Assembly (NCBI GenBank): GCA_036399055.1
Contig: DASWNX010000015.1
Span: 62,001 to 126,000, forward strand
Origin: Jatrophihabitans sp.
GTDB taxonomy: Bacteria; Actinomycetota; Actinomycetes; Mycobacteriales; Jatrophihabitantaceae
DNA length: 64,000 bases
Direction of reading: 5' to 3'
Shown: piece after piece, positions 8,628 through 16,892 of the stretch
Numbering within the stretch: position 1 is the first letter of the stretch
Layout of the letters: each line of letters opens with the position of its first letter
Translations under genes and position numbers: made by a program
The notes under the pieces: generated by a model
What the model was told of the DNA's origin: nothing
What the model saw: the letters and a program-made list of their open reading frames with translations, nothing else
Database searches by the model: none

Positions 8628-9446
8628 ATGACGGTCGGCGCGGCGAACTGGATCCCACTGCAGGGGGCGGTCAACGCCCGTGACGTCGGTGGGCTGCCCA
8701 CCGCCGACGGCAGTGCTGTCCGGCCCGGGGTGCTGATCCGCTCGGCCAGCCTGGGGCACCTCACCGACGCCGATGTCAGGCATCTCGTCGGCGACCTCGG
8801 GGTGCGCCGGGTGGTGGACCTGCGCACCGATGTCGAGGTCGGCCGGGACGGGCCGGGGGCGCTGCACGCCCTGCCGGACGTGGTGGTGCACCACCTGTCG
8901 TTGTATCCCGACACCGTTGACACCGTCGACGTCGCTGAGCTGCCGACGGGCCCCCTGGCTCAGACGCCCAATCCCACGCTGCCCTGGCAGGGCGAGCGGT
9001 TCGCCGCCGAGCACGGCCCGGTGGTCGCTGCCTACCTGCGGTATCTGGAGCAGCGGCCGGACTCGATCGTGGCGGCGCTGCGTGCGATCGCCGAACCCGC
9101 CGGCGCCACACTGGTGCACTGCGCCGCGGGCAAGGACCGCACCGGTGTCGTGGTGGCGCTGGCCCTCACCGTGGCCGGAGTCCCCCGCGAGGTGATCGCC
9201 GCCGACTACGCCCACACCCAGTCCCAGATCGCGGCGATCGTGGACCACTTGGCCCGCAGCGACCTCTACGGCTTCGAGGTCGGGCAGCCTGACCGCATCC
9301 CGCCGGCCTCGGCCTCGGTGATGATGGCGGTGCTCCAGGCGATCGACACCGACCTCGGCGGGGTGCTGGCCTGGCTGGCTCGGCACGGTTGGACCGAGGA
9401 CGACACCGAGCGGCTGCGCGGCAAGCTGCTCGACGGCGACCGCTGA
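8628..9446 (+). CDS. Tyrosine-protein phosphatase (MptpB-like)
   Basis: This 272-residue protein carries the Y_phosphatase3 layout: an N-terminal NARDVGGLPT motif, VVDLRTDVE, and the P-loop HCAAGKDRTG at 164-173 with nucleophile Cys165 and Arg171. The KD inside the P-loop is typical of the mycobacterial PtpB lineage, which includes dual-specificity and phosphoinositide phosphatases. No signal peptide is visible. It follows the acyl-CoA dehydrogenase by 64 bp and may be co-transcribed, but no functional link is evident. Confidence 0.88.
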   Translation: MTVGAANWIPLQGAVNARDVGGLPTADGSAVRPGVLIRSASLGHLTDADVRHLVGDLGVRRVVDLRTDVEVGRDGPGALHALPDVVVHHLSLYPDTVDTVDVAELPTGPLAQTPNPTLPWQGERFAAEHGPVVAAYLRYLEQRPDSIVAALRAIAEPAGATLVHCAAGKDRTGVVVALALTVAGVPREVIAADYAHTQSQIAAIVDHLARSDLYGFEVGQPDRIPPASASVMMAVLQAIDTDLGGVLAWLARHGWTEDDTERLRGKLLDGDR

Positions 9447-9458
9447 TCGGACCGTCAC

Positions 9459-9491
9459 GGCCCCGGCAGAACCTGCTGATCATCCGGGGCC
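9459..9491 (+). terminator. Hairpin between phosphatase and LLM genes
   Basis: GGCCCCGG (9459-9466) pairs perfectly with CCGGGGCC (9484-9491) across a 17-nt loop, right after the phosphatase stop. No T tract follows, so termination is only probable. Confidence 0.5.
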
Positions 9492-9515
9492 CGGGGCAGC
9501 GCTAGCCTCGAAGGC

Positions 9516-10445
9516 ATGCGACTGCGTGTGTTCACCGAACCCCAGCAAGGCGCGGACTACGAGGACTTGCTGCGGGTGGCCCAGGCGGCTGAGTCACTCG
9601 GGTTCGACGGCTTCTTCCGCTCAGACCACTACCTGAGCATGGGAGACGCGACCGGGCTGCCCGGTCCGTCCGACGCCTGGACGACGCTGGCCGGCCTGGC
9701 TCGCGAGACCAGCCGGATCCGGCTGGGCACCCTGGTCAGCCCGGCCACCTTTCGGCTGCCGGGACCGCTGGCCATCACCGTCGCCCAGGTCGATCAGATG
9801 AGCGGCGGCCGGGTGGAGCTGGGTTTCGGGGCAGGCTGGTTCTCCGCCGAGCACACCGCCTACGGCATCGCCTTTCCCGACGTGAGCACCCGCTATGACC
9901 TCTTCGCCGAGCAGCTGGCCATCATCGACGGCCTCTGGCAGACGCCGACCGGTCAGCGGTTCGACTTCGCCGGCGAGCACTACCGGTTGCAGGACTCACC
10001 GGCCCTGCCCAAGCCGGTGCAGCAGCCCAGGGTGCCGATCATCCTCGGTGGCGCGGGGAAGAGGCGCTCGGCGGCGCTGGCCGCTGCCCACGCCGATGAG
10101 TACAACAGCGCCTTCGCGCCTGTGAATGAGAGCGGCCAGGTCTTCGACCGGGTCCGGACGGCGGTCGCCGAAGCAGGCCGGCCCGCGGACTCGATGACGT
10201 ACTCAGTGGCCCAGATCGTCTGCGTGGGCCGCACCGACGCCGAGCTGCGGCGCCGGGCTGAGGCGCTGGGACGCGACCTGGACGAGCTGCGCGCCAACGG
10301 GCTGGCCGGCAGCCCGGCCGAGGTGGTCGACAAGCTCGGCGAGTTCGCCGGCGTCGGGGCCAGCCGGGCGTACCTGCAGCTGATGGACCTGACCGACTCC
10401 GACCAGTTGGAGCTGATCGCCGCCGAGGTCGCCCCGCAGCTGTGA
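9516..10445 (+). CDS. LLM class F420-dependent oxidoreductase
   Basis: A 309-residue luciferase-like monooxygenase fold protein. It begins MRLRVFTEP and shows the family blocks FDGFFRSDHYL, SRIRLGTLVSPATFR, VDQMSGGRVELGFGAGW and RVPIILGGAGK. The SGGRxxLGxGAGW block is typical of F420-binding members; the substrate is unknown. It seems to stand alone, with a hairpin before it and the convergent serA after it. The last codons and stop sit in a 17-bp tandem repeat. Confidence 0.9.
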   Translation: MRLRVFTEPQQGADYEDLLRVAQAAESLGFDGFFRSDHYLSMGDATGLPGPSDAWTTLAGLARETSRIRLGTLVSPATFRLPGPLAITVAQVDQMSGGRVELGFGAGWFSAEHTAYGIAFPDVSTRYDLFAEQLAIIDGLWQTPTGQRFDFAGEHYRLQDSPALPKPVQQPRVPIILGGAGKRRSAALAAAHADEYNSAFAPVNESGQVFDRVRTAVAEAGRPADSMTYSVAQIVCVGRTDAELRRRAEALGRDLDELRANGLAGSPAEVVDKLGEFAGVGASRAYLQLMDLTDSDQLELIAAEVAPQL

Positions 10446-10481
10446 GCGCCCCGCAGCGGTGAGCGCCCCGCAGCGGTGAGC
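10431..10481 (+). repeat. 17-bp tandem repeat x3 containing the LLM stop codon
   Basis: GCCCCGCAGCTGTGAGC (10431-10447) contains the last codons (APQL) and TGA of the LLM gene. Two further copies with a single T-to-G change follow directly (10448-10464, 10465-10481), and a degenerate fourth begins at 10482. Confidence 0.9.
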
Positions 10482-10515
10482 ACCCTGCAGCCACAGGCCT
10501 ACCAGCGCCTCGGCT

Positions 10516-11727
10516 TCAGATCAGGACGCGGAGCCGGATCGTCTCGGGCATCGCGCGGATCTGGTTCACGATGGCCTGAGTGGTGCCGCTGACGCTGTCG
10601 GTGACCAGGTAGCCGACGTCGCCGCGGGTGCCCAGCAGCTGAGCCTCGATGTTGACCTCGTGCTCGGCCAGGATGCCGTTGACCCGAGCCAGCACACCCG
10701 GCACGTTGCGGTGCAGGTGCACCAGCCGCAGGGTGTCCTTGCGGCGGGGCAGCCCCAGGCCGGGCAGGTTCACCGACAGCGCGGTGGAGCCCTCGCTGAC
10801 GAAGTCGAGGAACTTGGCCGCGACGAACTGGCCGATGTCCTTCTGGGCCTCTTCGGTGGACCCGCCGATGTGCGGGGTCAGGATCACGTTCGGCAGCCCG
10901 CGCAGCTCGGAGACGAACTCATCGCCGCGGCCCTTGGGCTCGATCGGAAAGACGTCCACCGCCGCGCCGGCGACATGGCCGCTCTCGATGGCGTGGCGCA
11001 GCGCCGCGTAGTCGACGACGAAGCCCCGCGACAGGTTGAGGAAGAGGCTGCCCTCGCGCATGGCGGCGAACTCCGCCGCGCCGAAGATCTGCTTGTTCTC
11101 CGGCCGGCCGTCGACGTGCAGGGTCACGACGTCGGAGTCCTGCAGCAACTGCTTGAGGCTGCCGCAGCGGTGGGCGTTGCCCAGCGCGAGCCGGTCGGCG
11201 GTGTCGTAGAACAGCACCCGCATGCCGAGGTTCTCGGCCAACACCGACAGCTGGGTGCCGATGTTGCCGTAGCCGACGATGCCCAGGGTGCGGCCGCGGA
11301 CCTCGTGCGCGCCGTCGGCGGACTTGTCCCAGACGCCGGAGTGCATCAGCTCGTTCTTCTCGGTCAGCCGCCGGGTCAGGGCGATCAGCTCGGCGATCGC
11401 CAGCTCGACCACGCTGCGGGTGTTGGAGAACGGGGCGTTGAACACCGTCACGCCGTGCTCGGTGGCTGACAGCAGGTCGATCTGGTTGGTCCCGATGCAG
11501 AAGGCGCCGACGGCCAGCAGGTTCGGCGCCGCGCTGAGCACCTTGTCGGTGACCTGGGTCTTGGACCGCAGGCCGAGCAGGTGCACGTCGCCGATCGCGT
11601 CGATCAGCTCTGCCTCGTCCAGCGCCCGGTCCAGGCTGGTGACCTCGTAGCCGGCCGACTGCAGCCGCTGGACTGCCTGGGGATGGATCTGCTCGAGCAG
11701 CAGTACGCGGATGGGGTTGGCGTGCAC
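10516..11727 (-). CDS. serA: D-3-phosphoglycerate dehydrogenase
   Basis: The 403-residue NAD-dependent enzyme commits 3-phosphoglycerate to serine synthesis. It has the D-2-hydroxyacid dehydrogenase core: LGIVGYGNIGTQLSVLAENLG for NAD binding, LNLSRGFVVD with the substrate Arg, and LTPHIGGSTEEAQ with the catalytic His. A C-terminal ACT domain (LVHLHRNVPGVLARVNGILAEHEVN) suggests serine feedback, as in the E. coli-type enzyme (about 410 residues) and unlike the longer mycobacterial enzyme. Start is GTG 11725-11727 with AAGAAGG upstream. Confidence 0.93.
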   Translation of the reverse strand: MHANPIRVLLLEQIHPQAVQRLQSAGYEVTSLDRALDEAELIDAIGDVHLLGLRSKTQVTDKVLSAAPNLLAVGAFCIGTNQIDLLSATEHGVTVFNAPFSNTRSVVELAIAELIALTRRLTEKNELMHSGVWDKSADGAHEVRGRTLGIVGYGNIGTQLSVLAENLGMRVLFYDTADRLALGNAHRCGSLKQLLQDSDVVTLHVDGRPENKQIFGAAEFAAMREGSLFLNLSRGFVVDYAALRHAIESGHVAGAAVDVFPIEPKGRGDEFVSELRGLPNVILTPHIGGSTEEAQKDIGQFVAAKFLDFVSEGSTALSVNLPGLGLPRRKDTLRLVHLHRNVPGVLARVNGILAEHEVNIEAQLLGTRGDVGYLVTDSVSGTTQAIVNQIRAMPETIRLRVLI

Positions 11728-12069
11728 GTGTCACCTTCTTGGAAAACGCCGGAGCTGCGGCGCGCGCCAGGCTGCATGGCTGACCGGTCTTTCACCGGAC
11801 CTGAGGAACGTGGGGTCAGCCGGCTTCGGGGCTGCGCAACTGTGGGCAGAGGGATGGGGTGAGCAGTCGCGGCGGGCGGCGTTGCCCGCCGAGGCGTGAG
11901 TCTAGTCGCCGGCCGCGGGCTGGGCCCAGCCTCGCGCCCGAGGGCCGAAGAGGCTGAAGTTTGGCGGCGCTGAGGAAGGCCGCCGAGCGCCTCGGGTGGA
12001 TATGGTGGGATCTAGCCCGGCGCCGGCGCGAATCCGCTGGCGGCGCCGAGCGGAGCTCCGGGTGGGGAC
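11728..12069. other. Gene-free region between serA and the MarR gene
   Basis: These 342 bp separate divergent genes and must hold both promoters. I see an 8-bp hairpin, CGGCGGGC (11870-11877) / GCCCGCCG (11884-11891), but no convincing -35/-10 pair and no coding sequence. Confidence 0.5.
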
Positions 12070-12549
12070 ATGACGCAGACACGCTGGCTCAACGCCGACG
12101 AGCAGGTCGCCTGGCGGTCATTCGTGGACGGTTTCCGCGCCCTGATCGACGTCCTGGACCGGCAGCTGCAGGCCGACAGCAACCTGCCGCACACCTACTT
12201 CGAGATCCTGGTGCCGCTCTCGGAGGCCGAGGGCCGGACGTTGCGGATGAGCGAGCTCGCCGACGCGGCCCGATCCTCGCGCAGCCGGCTCTCCCATGCG
12301 GTCGCCCGGCTGGAGGAGCGCGGCTGGGTACGCAGGCTCAACTGCCCGACCGACCGGCGAGGCCAGCTGGCGCAGCTCACCGACGAGGGCTTCGCCATCG
12401 TCGAGGCCGCCGCCCCCGGTCACGTCGAGGCGGTCCGCAGGTACCTCATCGACCGGCTCACCCCCGAGCAGCTCAAAGTGATGGGCGAGATCGGCGAGGT
12501 GCTGCTGACCAGCACCGGTGAGAGCGACCTGCCGCCCCGACCGGGCTGA
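12070..12549 (+). CDS. MarR family transcriptional regulator
   Basis: A 159-residue winged-helix protein. The recognition region reads RMSELADAARSSRSRLSHAV, followed by LEERGWVRR and the wing NCPTDRRGQLAQLTDEG, which is the standard MarR pattern. Members usually repress neighbouring efflux or stress genes and release DNA on binding phenolic ligands. No obvious partner gene lies beside it: serA is divergent and an AAA ATPase follows 91 bp downstream. Confidence 0.9.
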   Translation: MTQTRWLNADEQVAWRSFVDGFRALIDVLDRQLQADSNLPHTYFEILVPLSEAEGRTLRMSELADAARSSRSRLSHAVARLEERGWVRRLNCPTDRRGQLAQLTDEGFAIVEAAAPGHVEAVRRYLIDRLTPEQLKVMGEIGEVLLTSTGESDLPPRPG

Positions 12550-12640
12550 GGCGGGGCCGCGGCAGCTCGCCGTCACGACACGATCATGGAGTATCGGTCA
12601 ATCTCGCAGCTGGCCTAGAGAACCGGATACGGTCCAAGCC

Positions 12641-13855
12641 ATGGATCCGGTGCGCAACCCCTACGCTCCCGGAGCAGGCCAGCGACCGCCCGAACTGGCG
12701 GGCCGCGACGCTGAGCTGCTCGCTTTCGACGTGGTGCTGGAACGGGTTTCCCACGGCCGGGCCGAGCGCTCTATCGTGCTGACCGGATTGCGCGGCGTGG
12801 GCAAGACCGTCCTGCTCAATGCCCTGCGCTCAGCCGCCGTACGGGCCGGCTGGGGCACTGGAAAGCTCGAGGCGCGGCCGGAGCAGTCGTTGCGCCGGCC
12901 GCTGGCCGCCGCGCTGCACGTGGCGGTCCGCGAGCTGGGCGGTGGGCACCCGGGCGCCACCGAGCACGTCCTGGGGGTGCTGCGGTCCTTCGCGCAGAAG
13001 GACTCGCCCGGCGCGAAGCTGCGCGAGCGGTGGCAGCCCGGCATCGAGGCCGCGGCGGTGCCCGGCCGGGCGGACTCCGGTGACATCGAGATCGACCTCG
13101 TCGAGTTGTTTAGCGATGTGGCGGGACTGGCCGCCGACGCCGGCCGGGGCATCGCCGTCTTCATCGACGAGATGCAGGACCTGGCCGCCGAGGACGTCTC
13201 GGCGCTGTGCGCGGCCTGCCACGAGCTGAGCCAGAACGGGCTGCCGCTGGTGGTGGTGGGCGCCGGCCTGCCGCACCTGCCGGCGGTGCTGTCGGCCAGC
13301 AAGTCCTACAGCGAGCGGCTGTTCCGCTATGCCCGCATCGACCGGCTGGACCGCGCCGCGGCCGACCGGGCGCTGCAATCACCGGCCCGGGACGAGGGGG
13401 CGGACTTCACCGGAGAGGGCCTGGCCGCCATGTATGAGATCACCGCCGGCTACCCCTACTTCATCCAGGCCTACGGAAAGGCGGTGTGGGACGTCGCGCC
13501 GGGCTCGCCGATCACCGCCGCCGACGTCAGGGTCGCCGCGCCGGAGGCCGAGGCCGAGCTCGCCGTCGGCTTCTTCGGTTCCCGTTTCGAGCGGGCCACC
13601 CCGGCCGAGCGGGAGTACCTGCACGGCATGGCCGCGACCGCGTCGGCCGATCAGGGCGCCGCCGCCTCGCACGTCGAGCCCGAGTCGGTGCCGACCGCGG
13701 CGGTGGCGGAGTACCTCGGCCGCAAACCGCAGTCACTGTCCCCGGCTCGGGACGCGCTGCTGAAGAAGGGCTTGATCTACTCAGGCGCCCGGGGGCAGAT
13801 CGCCTTCACGGTGCCGCACTTCGGCCGTTATCTGCGCGCCCAACACCTCGACTGA
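12641..13855 (+). CDS. AAA family ATPase with C-terminal winged helix
   Basis: The 404-residue protein has Walker A GLRGVGKT (49-56), Walker B IAVFIDEMQD (~170-180) and an Orc1/Cdc6-like lid, then a C-terminal wHTH-like segment (AVAEYLGRKPQSLSPARDAL, then KGLIYSGARGQIAFTVPHF). It belongs to the COG1672-type ATPases found as singletons in many actinobacteria, whose role is not established. The ATG giving MDPVRNPYAPG is preferred over a longer frame from 12518 that overlaps the MarR gene. Confidence 0.85.
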   Translation: MDPVRNPYAPGAGQRPPELAGRDAELLAFDVVLERVSHGRAERSIVLTGLRGVGKTVLLNALRSAAVRAGWGTGKLEARPEQSLRRPLAAALHVAVRELGGGHPGATEHVLGVLRSFAQKDSPGAKLRERWQPGIEAAAVPGRADSGDIEIDLVELFSDVAGLAADAGRGIAVFIDEMQDLAAEDVSALCAACHELSQNGLPLVVVGAGLPHLPAVLSASKSYSERLFRYARIDRLDRAAADRALQSPARDEGADFTGEGLAAMYEITAGYPYFIQAYGKAVWDVAPGSPITAADVRVAAPEAEAELAVGFFGSRFERATPAEREYLHGMAATASADQGAAASHVEPESVPTAAVAEYLGRKPQSLSPARDALLKKGLIYSGARGQIAFTVPHFGRYLRAQHLD

Positions 13856-13954
13856 GCTGACCCGGCACGGGGCATGAGGCGTGAGTGAGCGATAGCTTGC
13901 CCTCTCTAAGCGTCTATAGGGTTGGCTAGGTATGTATTCAGCAGGTGCTAGTCG

Positions 13955-14452
13955 ATGTTAGCCGCAGCTAGCCCGGGTCAGCCCCAAGGTGGAGTTGTAG
14001 CCGGCTGGTCACGCCTCGGTTGCAGTTCGAACCCAGGGCTTCTGCCCGGCGGTCGCCGGCCCGAATCTGAGAAGGTGACACTCAGCGCCGGCCACTGGCG
14101 AGCCCGTCGCGTGCCCGGTGCGGGTGCGGCGGTCAGCCCGCATGGGTCGCCGGCTGCGCATGGGTCCCGAGCTGCGCATGGATCCCGAGCTGCGCATGGG
14201 TCGCCAGCTGCGCATGGGTCGCCAGCTGCGCATGGGTCGCAAGCCGCGCATGGGTCGCGAGCTGCGCAGCCCGACCCGGTAGGCGCCTCGGCTCGCCAGC
14301 AGCGCCGCCATGCCCGGGCCGACCGGGCCGGCGTCGCCGCCGCGGTCAGCGATCGCTTTCTGGACGTGATCGTGATGGTCTCGGTCCTGGTGTTCGTGGT
14401 GCTGGTGATGGGCTTCGGCCTGCTCGTCCTGCAGAGCGCGCTGCAGCGCTGA
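13955..14452 (+). CDS. Putative membrane protein with HGSxAA hexapeptide repeats
   Basis: About 165 residues of unrecognised family. The middle holds seven HGS(P/R/Q)AA hexapeptides encoded by an 18-bp tandem repeat. After a basic stretch (ARQQRRHARADR), the C-terminus is one hydrophobic helix (LDVIVMVSVLVFVVLVMGFG), so it is probably a C-tail-anchored protein with a flexible cytoplasmic arm. ATG 13955 has AGGTG upstream; GTG 14075 is a shorter alternative that keeps the repeats and helix. The 100 bp before it are unusually AT-rich and contain TCTATAGGGT, a possible -10. Confidence 0.5.
   Translation: MLAAASPGQPQGGVVAGWSRLGCSSNPGLLPGGRRPESEKVTLSAGHWRARRVPGAGAAVSPHGSPAAHGSRAAHGSRAAHGSPAAHGSPAAHGSQAAHGSRAAQPDPVGASARQQRRHARADRAGVAAAVSDRFLDVIVMVSVLVFVVLVMGFGLLVLQSALQR
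14141..14266 (+). repeat. 18-bp tandem repeat x7, in frame
   Basis: Seven units of the type CATGGGTCGCCAGCTGCG occupy 126 bp with no spacer. Variation is concentrated at bases 6 and 9-12, changing the fourth residue of HGS(P/R/Q)AA. Repeat length is a multiple of three, so copy-number change keeps the frame. Confidence 0.92.
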
Positions 14453-14458
14453 CCCGGA

Positions 14459-14496
14459 CCCCGGTGAGACCCGCGCCGGTCCATCTCTCACCGGGG
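14459..14496 (+). terminator. Hairpin terminator after the repeat protein
   Basis: CCCCGGTGAGA (14459-14469) pairs perfectly with TCTCACCGGGG (14486-14496), an 11-bp stem with a 16-nt loop. It starts 7 bp after the stop codon. Confidence 0.7.
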
Positions 14497-14565
14497 CTCT
14501 GTCAGGATGGCGGCTACCAGCTTTGCCCCGCGGTAGGCCGCTACCGCCGAACGAGGTGAGACTTC

Positions 14566-15516
14566 GTGGTTCAGCCGCCTTACGGTGGGATTCCGCCCGT
14601 CAGTCCGTACTACCGCGCGATGGCGCCCAAGCCCGGCTGCATCCCGCTACGTCCCCTGGACGTCGGCGAGGTCCTCGGCGGCGCTGTCGAGGCGATCCGG
14701 CGTAACGCCCGCACCGTGCTCGGGCTGTCGGCGGTCGCCGCGGTCGCTCAGGCGCTGATCGGGCTGTTCGTCCAGCGCTATGCCAACCTGCAAGGCGGCC
14801 GGGCGATCGATCAGAGTGACCCGGCCAACCCTCAGGTGTACTGGGGCCAGCTCGGCAAGGTGCTGGCCAGCACGCTGGGGTTGTCGCTGCTGAGCAGCGT
14901 CTTCGCCGCCGTGCTCACCGGCATGATCGTCGTGGTGGTGACCGAGGACGTCGTCGGACGCAAGGCCAGCCTTGAGCTGGTGTGGTCGAAGGTGCGTTCC
15001 CGCATCTGGCGGTTGGTCACGCTGTCGCTGCTGGTCGGCGTGCTGGCGGCTGTCGGGTTGGTGCTGTGCCTGGCGCCCGGGATCTGGCTGTGGGGCATCT
15101 GGGCGGTCGCGGTGCCGGCGCTGATCATCGAGAACCGTGGCATCGGGCAGGCGCTGCGACGATCGCAGAACCTGGTCCGCGGCACGTTCTGGCGAGTCTG
15201 GGGGATCCGGGCGTTGGGCTTCGGCATCACCCTGGCGCTGGGCGGGGTGCTCAGCGCGGTGGCCGGCGCCACCGCCGCCGCGATCACCGGAGATCGACCG
15301 GCCGGCCTGCTGGGAGCCGGCGCCGGCTCGCTGTCCTGGACCTACCTGCTGATCTCGGCGATCGGCACTGCCCTGGCGGTGACCCTCACCGCGCCGTTTC
15401 AGGCCAGCATCGACTCGCTGCTGTACGTGGATCTGCGGATGCGCAAGGAGCAGCTGGCGGTTGATCTGCAGCAGGCCGCAGCCGGCGTCCAGCAGCCCCC
15501 GCGGCACTACGGATAG
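14566..15516 (+). CDS. Multi-pass membrane protein, GDPD membrane-domain-like
   Basis: The 316-residue protein starts at GTG. A short Pro/Tyr-rich N-terminus (VQPPYGGIPPVSPYY) leads into LRPLDVGEVLGGAVEAIRRN, then about six hydrophobic helices. This N-terminal block and helix pattern match the membrane domain found alone in actinobacteria and fused to glycerophosphodiester phosphodiesterases elsewhere. The function of the stand-alone form is unknown. No catalytic domain is present. Confidence 0.75.
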   Translation: MVQPPYGGIPPVSPYYRAMAPKPGCIPLRPLDVGEVLGGAVEAIRRNARTVLGLSAVAAVAQALIGLFVQRYANLQGGRAIDQSDPANPQVYWGQLGKVLASTLGLSLLSSVFAAVLTGMIVVVVTEDVVGRKASLELVWSKVRSRIWRLVTLSLLVGVLAAVGLVLCLAPGIWLWGIWAVAVPALIIENRGIGQALRRSQNLVRGTFWRVWGIRALGFGITLALGGVLSAVAGATAAAITGDRPAGLLGAGAGSLSWTYLLISAIGTALAVTLTAPFQASIDSLLYVDLRMRKEQLAVDLQQAAAGVQQPPRHYG

Positions 15517-15581
15517 CCCTCAGGCGCAGAGGCGGCGCGCGAAAGTGAGGGCTTGGCCGTTCGGGCGCAGCCGTGTCCCGG

Positions 15582-15611
15582 TTGACGCGGGACCGACCCG
15601 GACGTTAGCGT
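15582..15611 (+). promoter_or_regulatory. Promoter of the cobalamin-riboswitch operon
   Basis: TTGACG (15582-15587) and TAGCGT (15606-15611) are 18 bp apart. Transcription would begin near 15618, immediately before the riboswitch closing stem, which supports the assignment. Confidence 0.55.
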
Positions 15612-15617
15612 CCGCGA

Positions 15618-15740
15618 TGCGTGATGGCGTGCGGAAGCCGGTGAGATCCCGGCACGGTCGCGCCACTGTGAGTCGGCCACCCATGTGGCCGGCGAGTCAG
15701 GTTGCTTCGCCATCACGACGCCCCAACTGACAAGGGACGC
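15618..15740 (+). promoter_or_regulatory. Cobalamin riboswitch
   Basis: Conserved cobalamin-aptamer elements appear in order: GAAGCCGGTGAGATCCCGGC (15634-15653), GCCACTG (15662-15668) and a B12 box GAGTCAGG (15694-15701). A closing stem CGTGATGGCG (15620-15629) / CGCCATCACG (15708-15717) brackets them. The switch precedes cbtB and should turn off cobalt uptake when B12 is abundant. A small AGGGA/TCCCT hairpin (15733-15749) sits directly before the AAGGAGG ribosome site (15751-15757), so translational control is plausible. Confidence 0.93.
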
Positions 15741-15763
15741 AGAATCCCTGAAGGAGGCACTAC

Positions 15764-15982
15764 ATGAGCAGCACTTCCACCTCGCCCACCGCCACCGCCA
15801 CCCCGGTCGTCGTACCGGTCAGCGTGGCCGCGCTATGGATGGTCGGCGCCCTGTTCCTGGCACTGGCGATGTACTTCCTGATCGGCGTCGACCAGGGCGC
15901 GGTCTCGGTGTTCGGCCAGAACAGCAACATCCACGAGTTCGTGCATGACGCTCGTCACCTGTTCGGGTTCCCCTGCCACTGA
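15764..15982 (+). CDS. cbtB: CbtB family cobalt transporter subunit
   Basis: A 72-residue one-helix membrane protein. A hydrophobic helix (AALWMVGALFLALAMYFLIG) is followed by the CbtB C-terminal metal motif HEFVHDARHLFGFPCH (57-72) with its three His and a Cys. CbtA and CbtB form a predicted cobalt transporter almost always under B12 riboswitch control, as here. The ribosome site is strong and cbtA starts 41 bp downstream. Confidence 0.92.
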   Translation: MSSTSTSPTATATPVVVPVSVAALWMVGALFLALAMYFLIGVDQGAVSVFGQNSNIHEFVHDARHLFGFPCH

Positions 15983-16023
15983 GCCTCTGCGCCGCAGAGC
16001 CTCTGAGCTGCAGACAACTCGAC

Positions 16024-16869
16024 ATGGAAAAGGACCTCATCGGCCGCGGTGCCCTCTGCGGCGCGATAGCGGGGTTGCTGGCCTTTCTGTTCGGCCGCGT
16101 CTTCGCCGAGCCGCACATCCAGAAGGCCATCGATTACGAGGCCGGCCGTCACGCTGCCCAGGAACTGCTCGACAAGGCCGCTGAGGAGCACAGCCACTCA
16201 GAGCTCTTCGGCCGCGCCATCCAGGCCAACGTCGGCATGGGTGTCGGCATGATCGCCTTCGGCATCGGCATGGGCGTGCTGTTCGCGCTCGTCTACGCCA
16301 TCTGCCTCGGCCGGGTCGGCCGGCTGGGACCGCGCCCGTTGGCGCTGCTGGTCGCCGCGGCCGGCTTCGTCGGGCTCTACCTGGCGCCGTTCCTGCGCTA
16401 CCCCGCCAACCCGCCCGCGGTCGGCCAGGCCGAGACCATCAGGGAACGCACCAGCATGTACCTGCTGATGGTGTTGTGCTCGGTGGTGTCGCTGGCCCTT
16501 GCCGTCTGGCTCGGCCAGCGGCTGAGGACGCGCTTGGGCAACTGGAACGCCAGCCTGCTGGCCGGCGCGGCGTTCGTCGTCGTGATCGGCGTCGTGATGG
16601 CGGTGCTGCCGTCCTTCGGCCAGCCCGGCTCGGCGTACGAGACGCCCCTGCCGCTCACCGACGCCACGGGCGCGATCCGCTACCCCGGCTTTCCCGCTGA
16701 CGTGCTGTTCTACTTCCGGCTCTACTCCGTCGCCGGACAGGTGGTGCTGTGGGCGGCGATCGGCCTGCTGTTCGCGCCGATGGCCGACCGGCTGCTCAGC
16801 CCGGTCATGGTCGGGGCCGACCACGCCGGCGCGGGGGGTTCAGACGTGCTCGGCCGCAGGCCTCGCTGA
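16024..16869 (+). CDS. cbtA: CbtA family cobalt transporter
   Basis: This 281-residue membrane protein starts MEKDLIGRGALCGAIAGLLA and has five to six predicted helices. The Glu/His-rich cytoplasmic or periplasmic loop EEHSHSELFGRAIQ is typical of CbtA. It is the main subunit of the predicted cobalt transporter feeding cobalamin synthesis. The next gene, FhuF-like, begins 23 bp after its stop and is probably in the same riboswitch-controlled transcript. Confidence 0.9.
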   Translation: MEKDLIGRGALCGAIAGLLAFLFGRVFAEPHIQKAIDYEAGRHAAQELLDKAAEEHSHSELFGRAIQANVGMGVGMIAFGIGMGVLFALVYAICLGRVGRLGPRPLALLVAAAGFVGLYLAPFLRYPANPPAVGQAETIRERTSMYLLMVLCSVVSLALAVWLGQRLRTRLGNWNASLLAGAAFVVVIGVVMAVLPSFGQPGSAYETPLPLTDATGAIRYPGFPADVLFYFRLYSVAGQVVLWAAIGLLFAPMADRLLSPVMVGADHAGAGGSDVLGRRPR

Positions 16870-16892
16870 CCGGCCAACCCCGGCGGCCGGCG

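Noticed and set aside
12518..12640. N-terminal extension of the AAA ATPase into the MarR gene
   Set aside because: It overlaps the MarR 3' end, lacks a ribosome site and similarity; the ATG at 12641 fits better.
14020..14045. GCAGTTCGAACCCAGG, resembling a tRNA T arm
   Set aside because: The flanks do not form a T stem and no acceptor, anticodon or D arm can be built around it.
14141..14266. Regularly spaced repeats considered as a CRISPR array
   Set aside because: Units are only 18 bp with no spacers, are in frame and encode HGSxAA; there are no cas genes.
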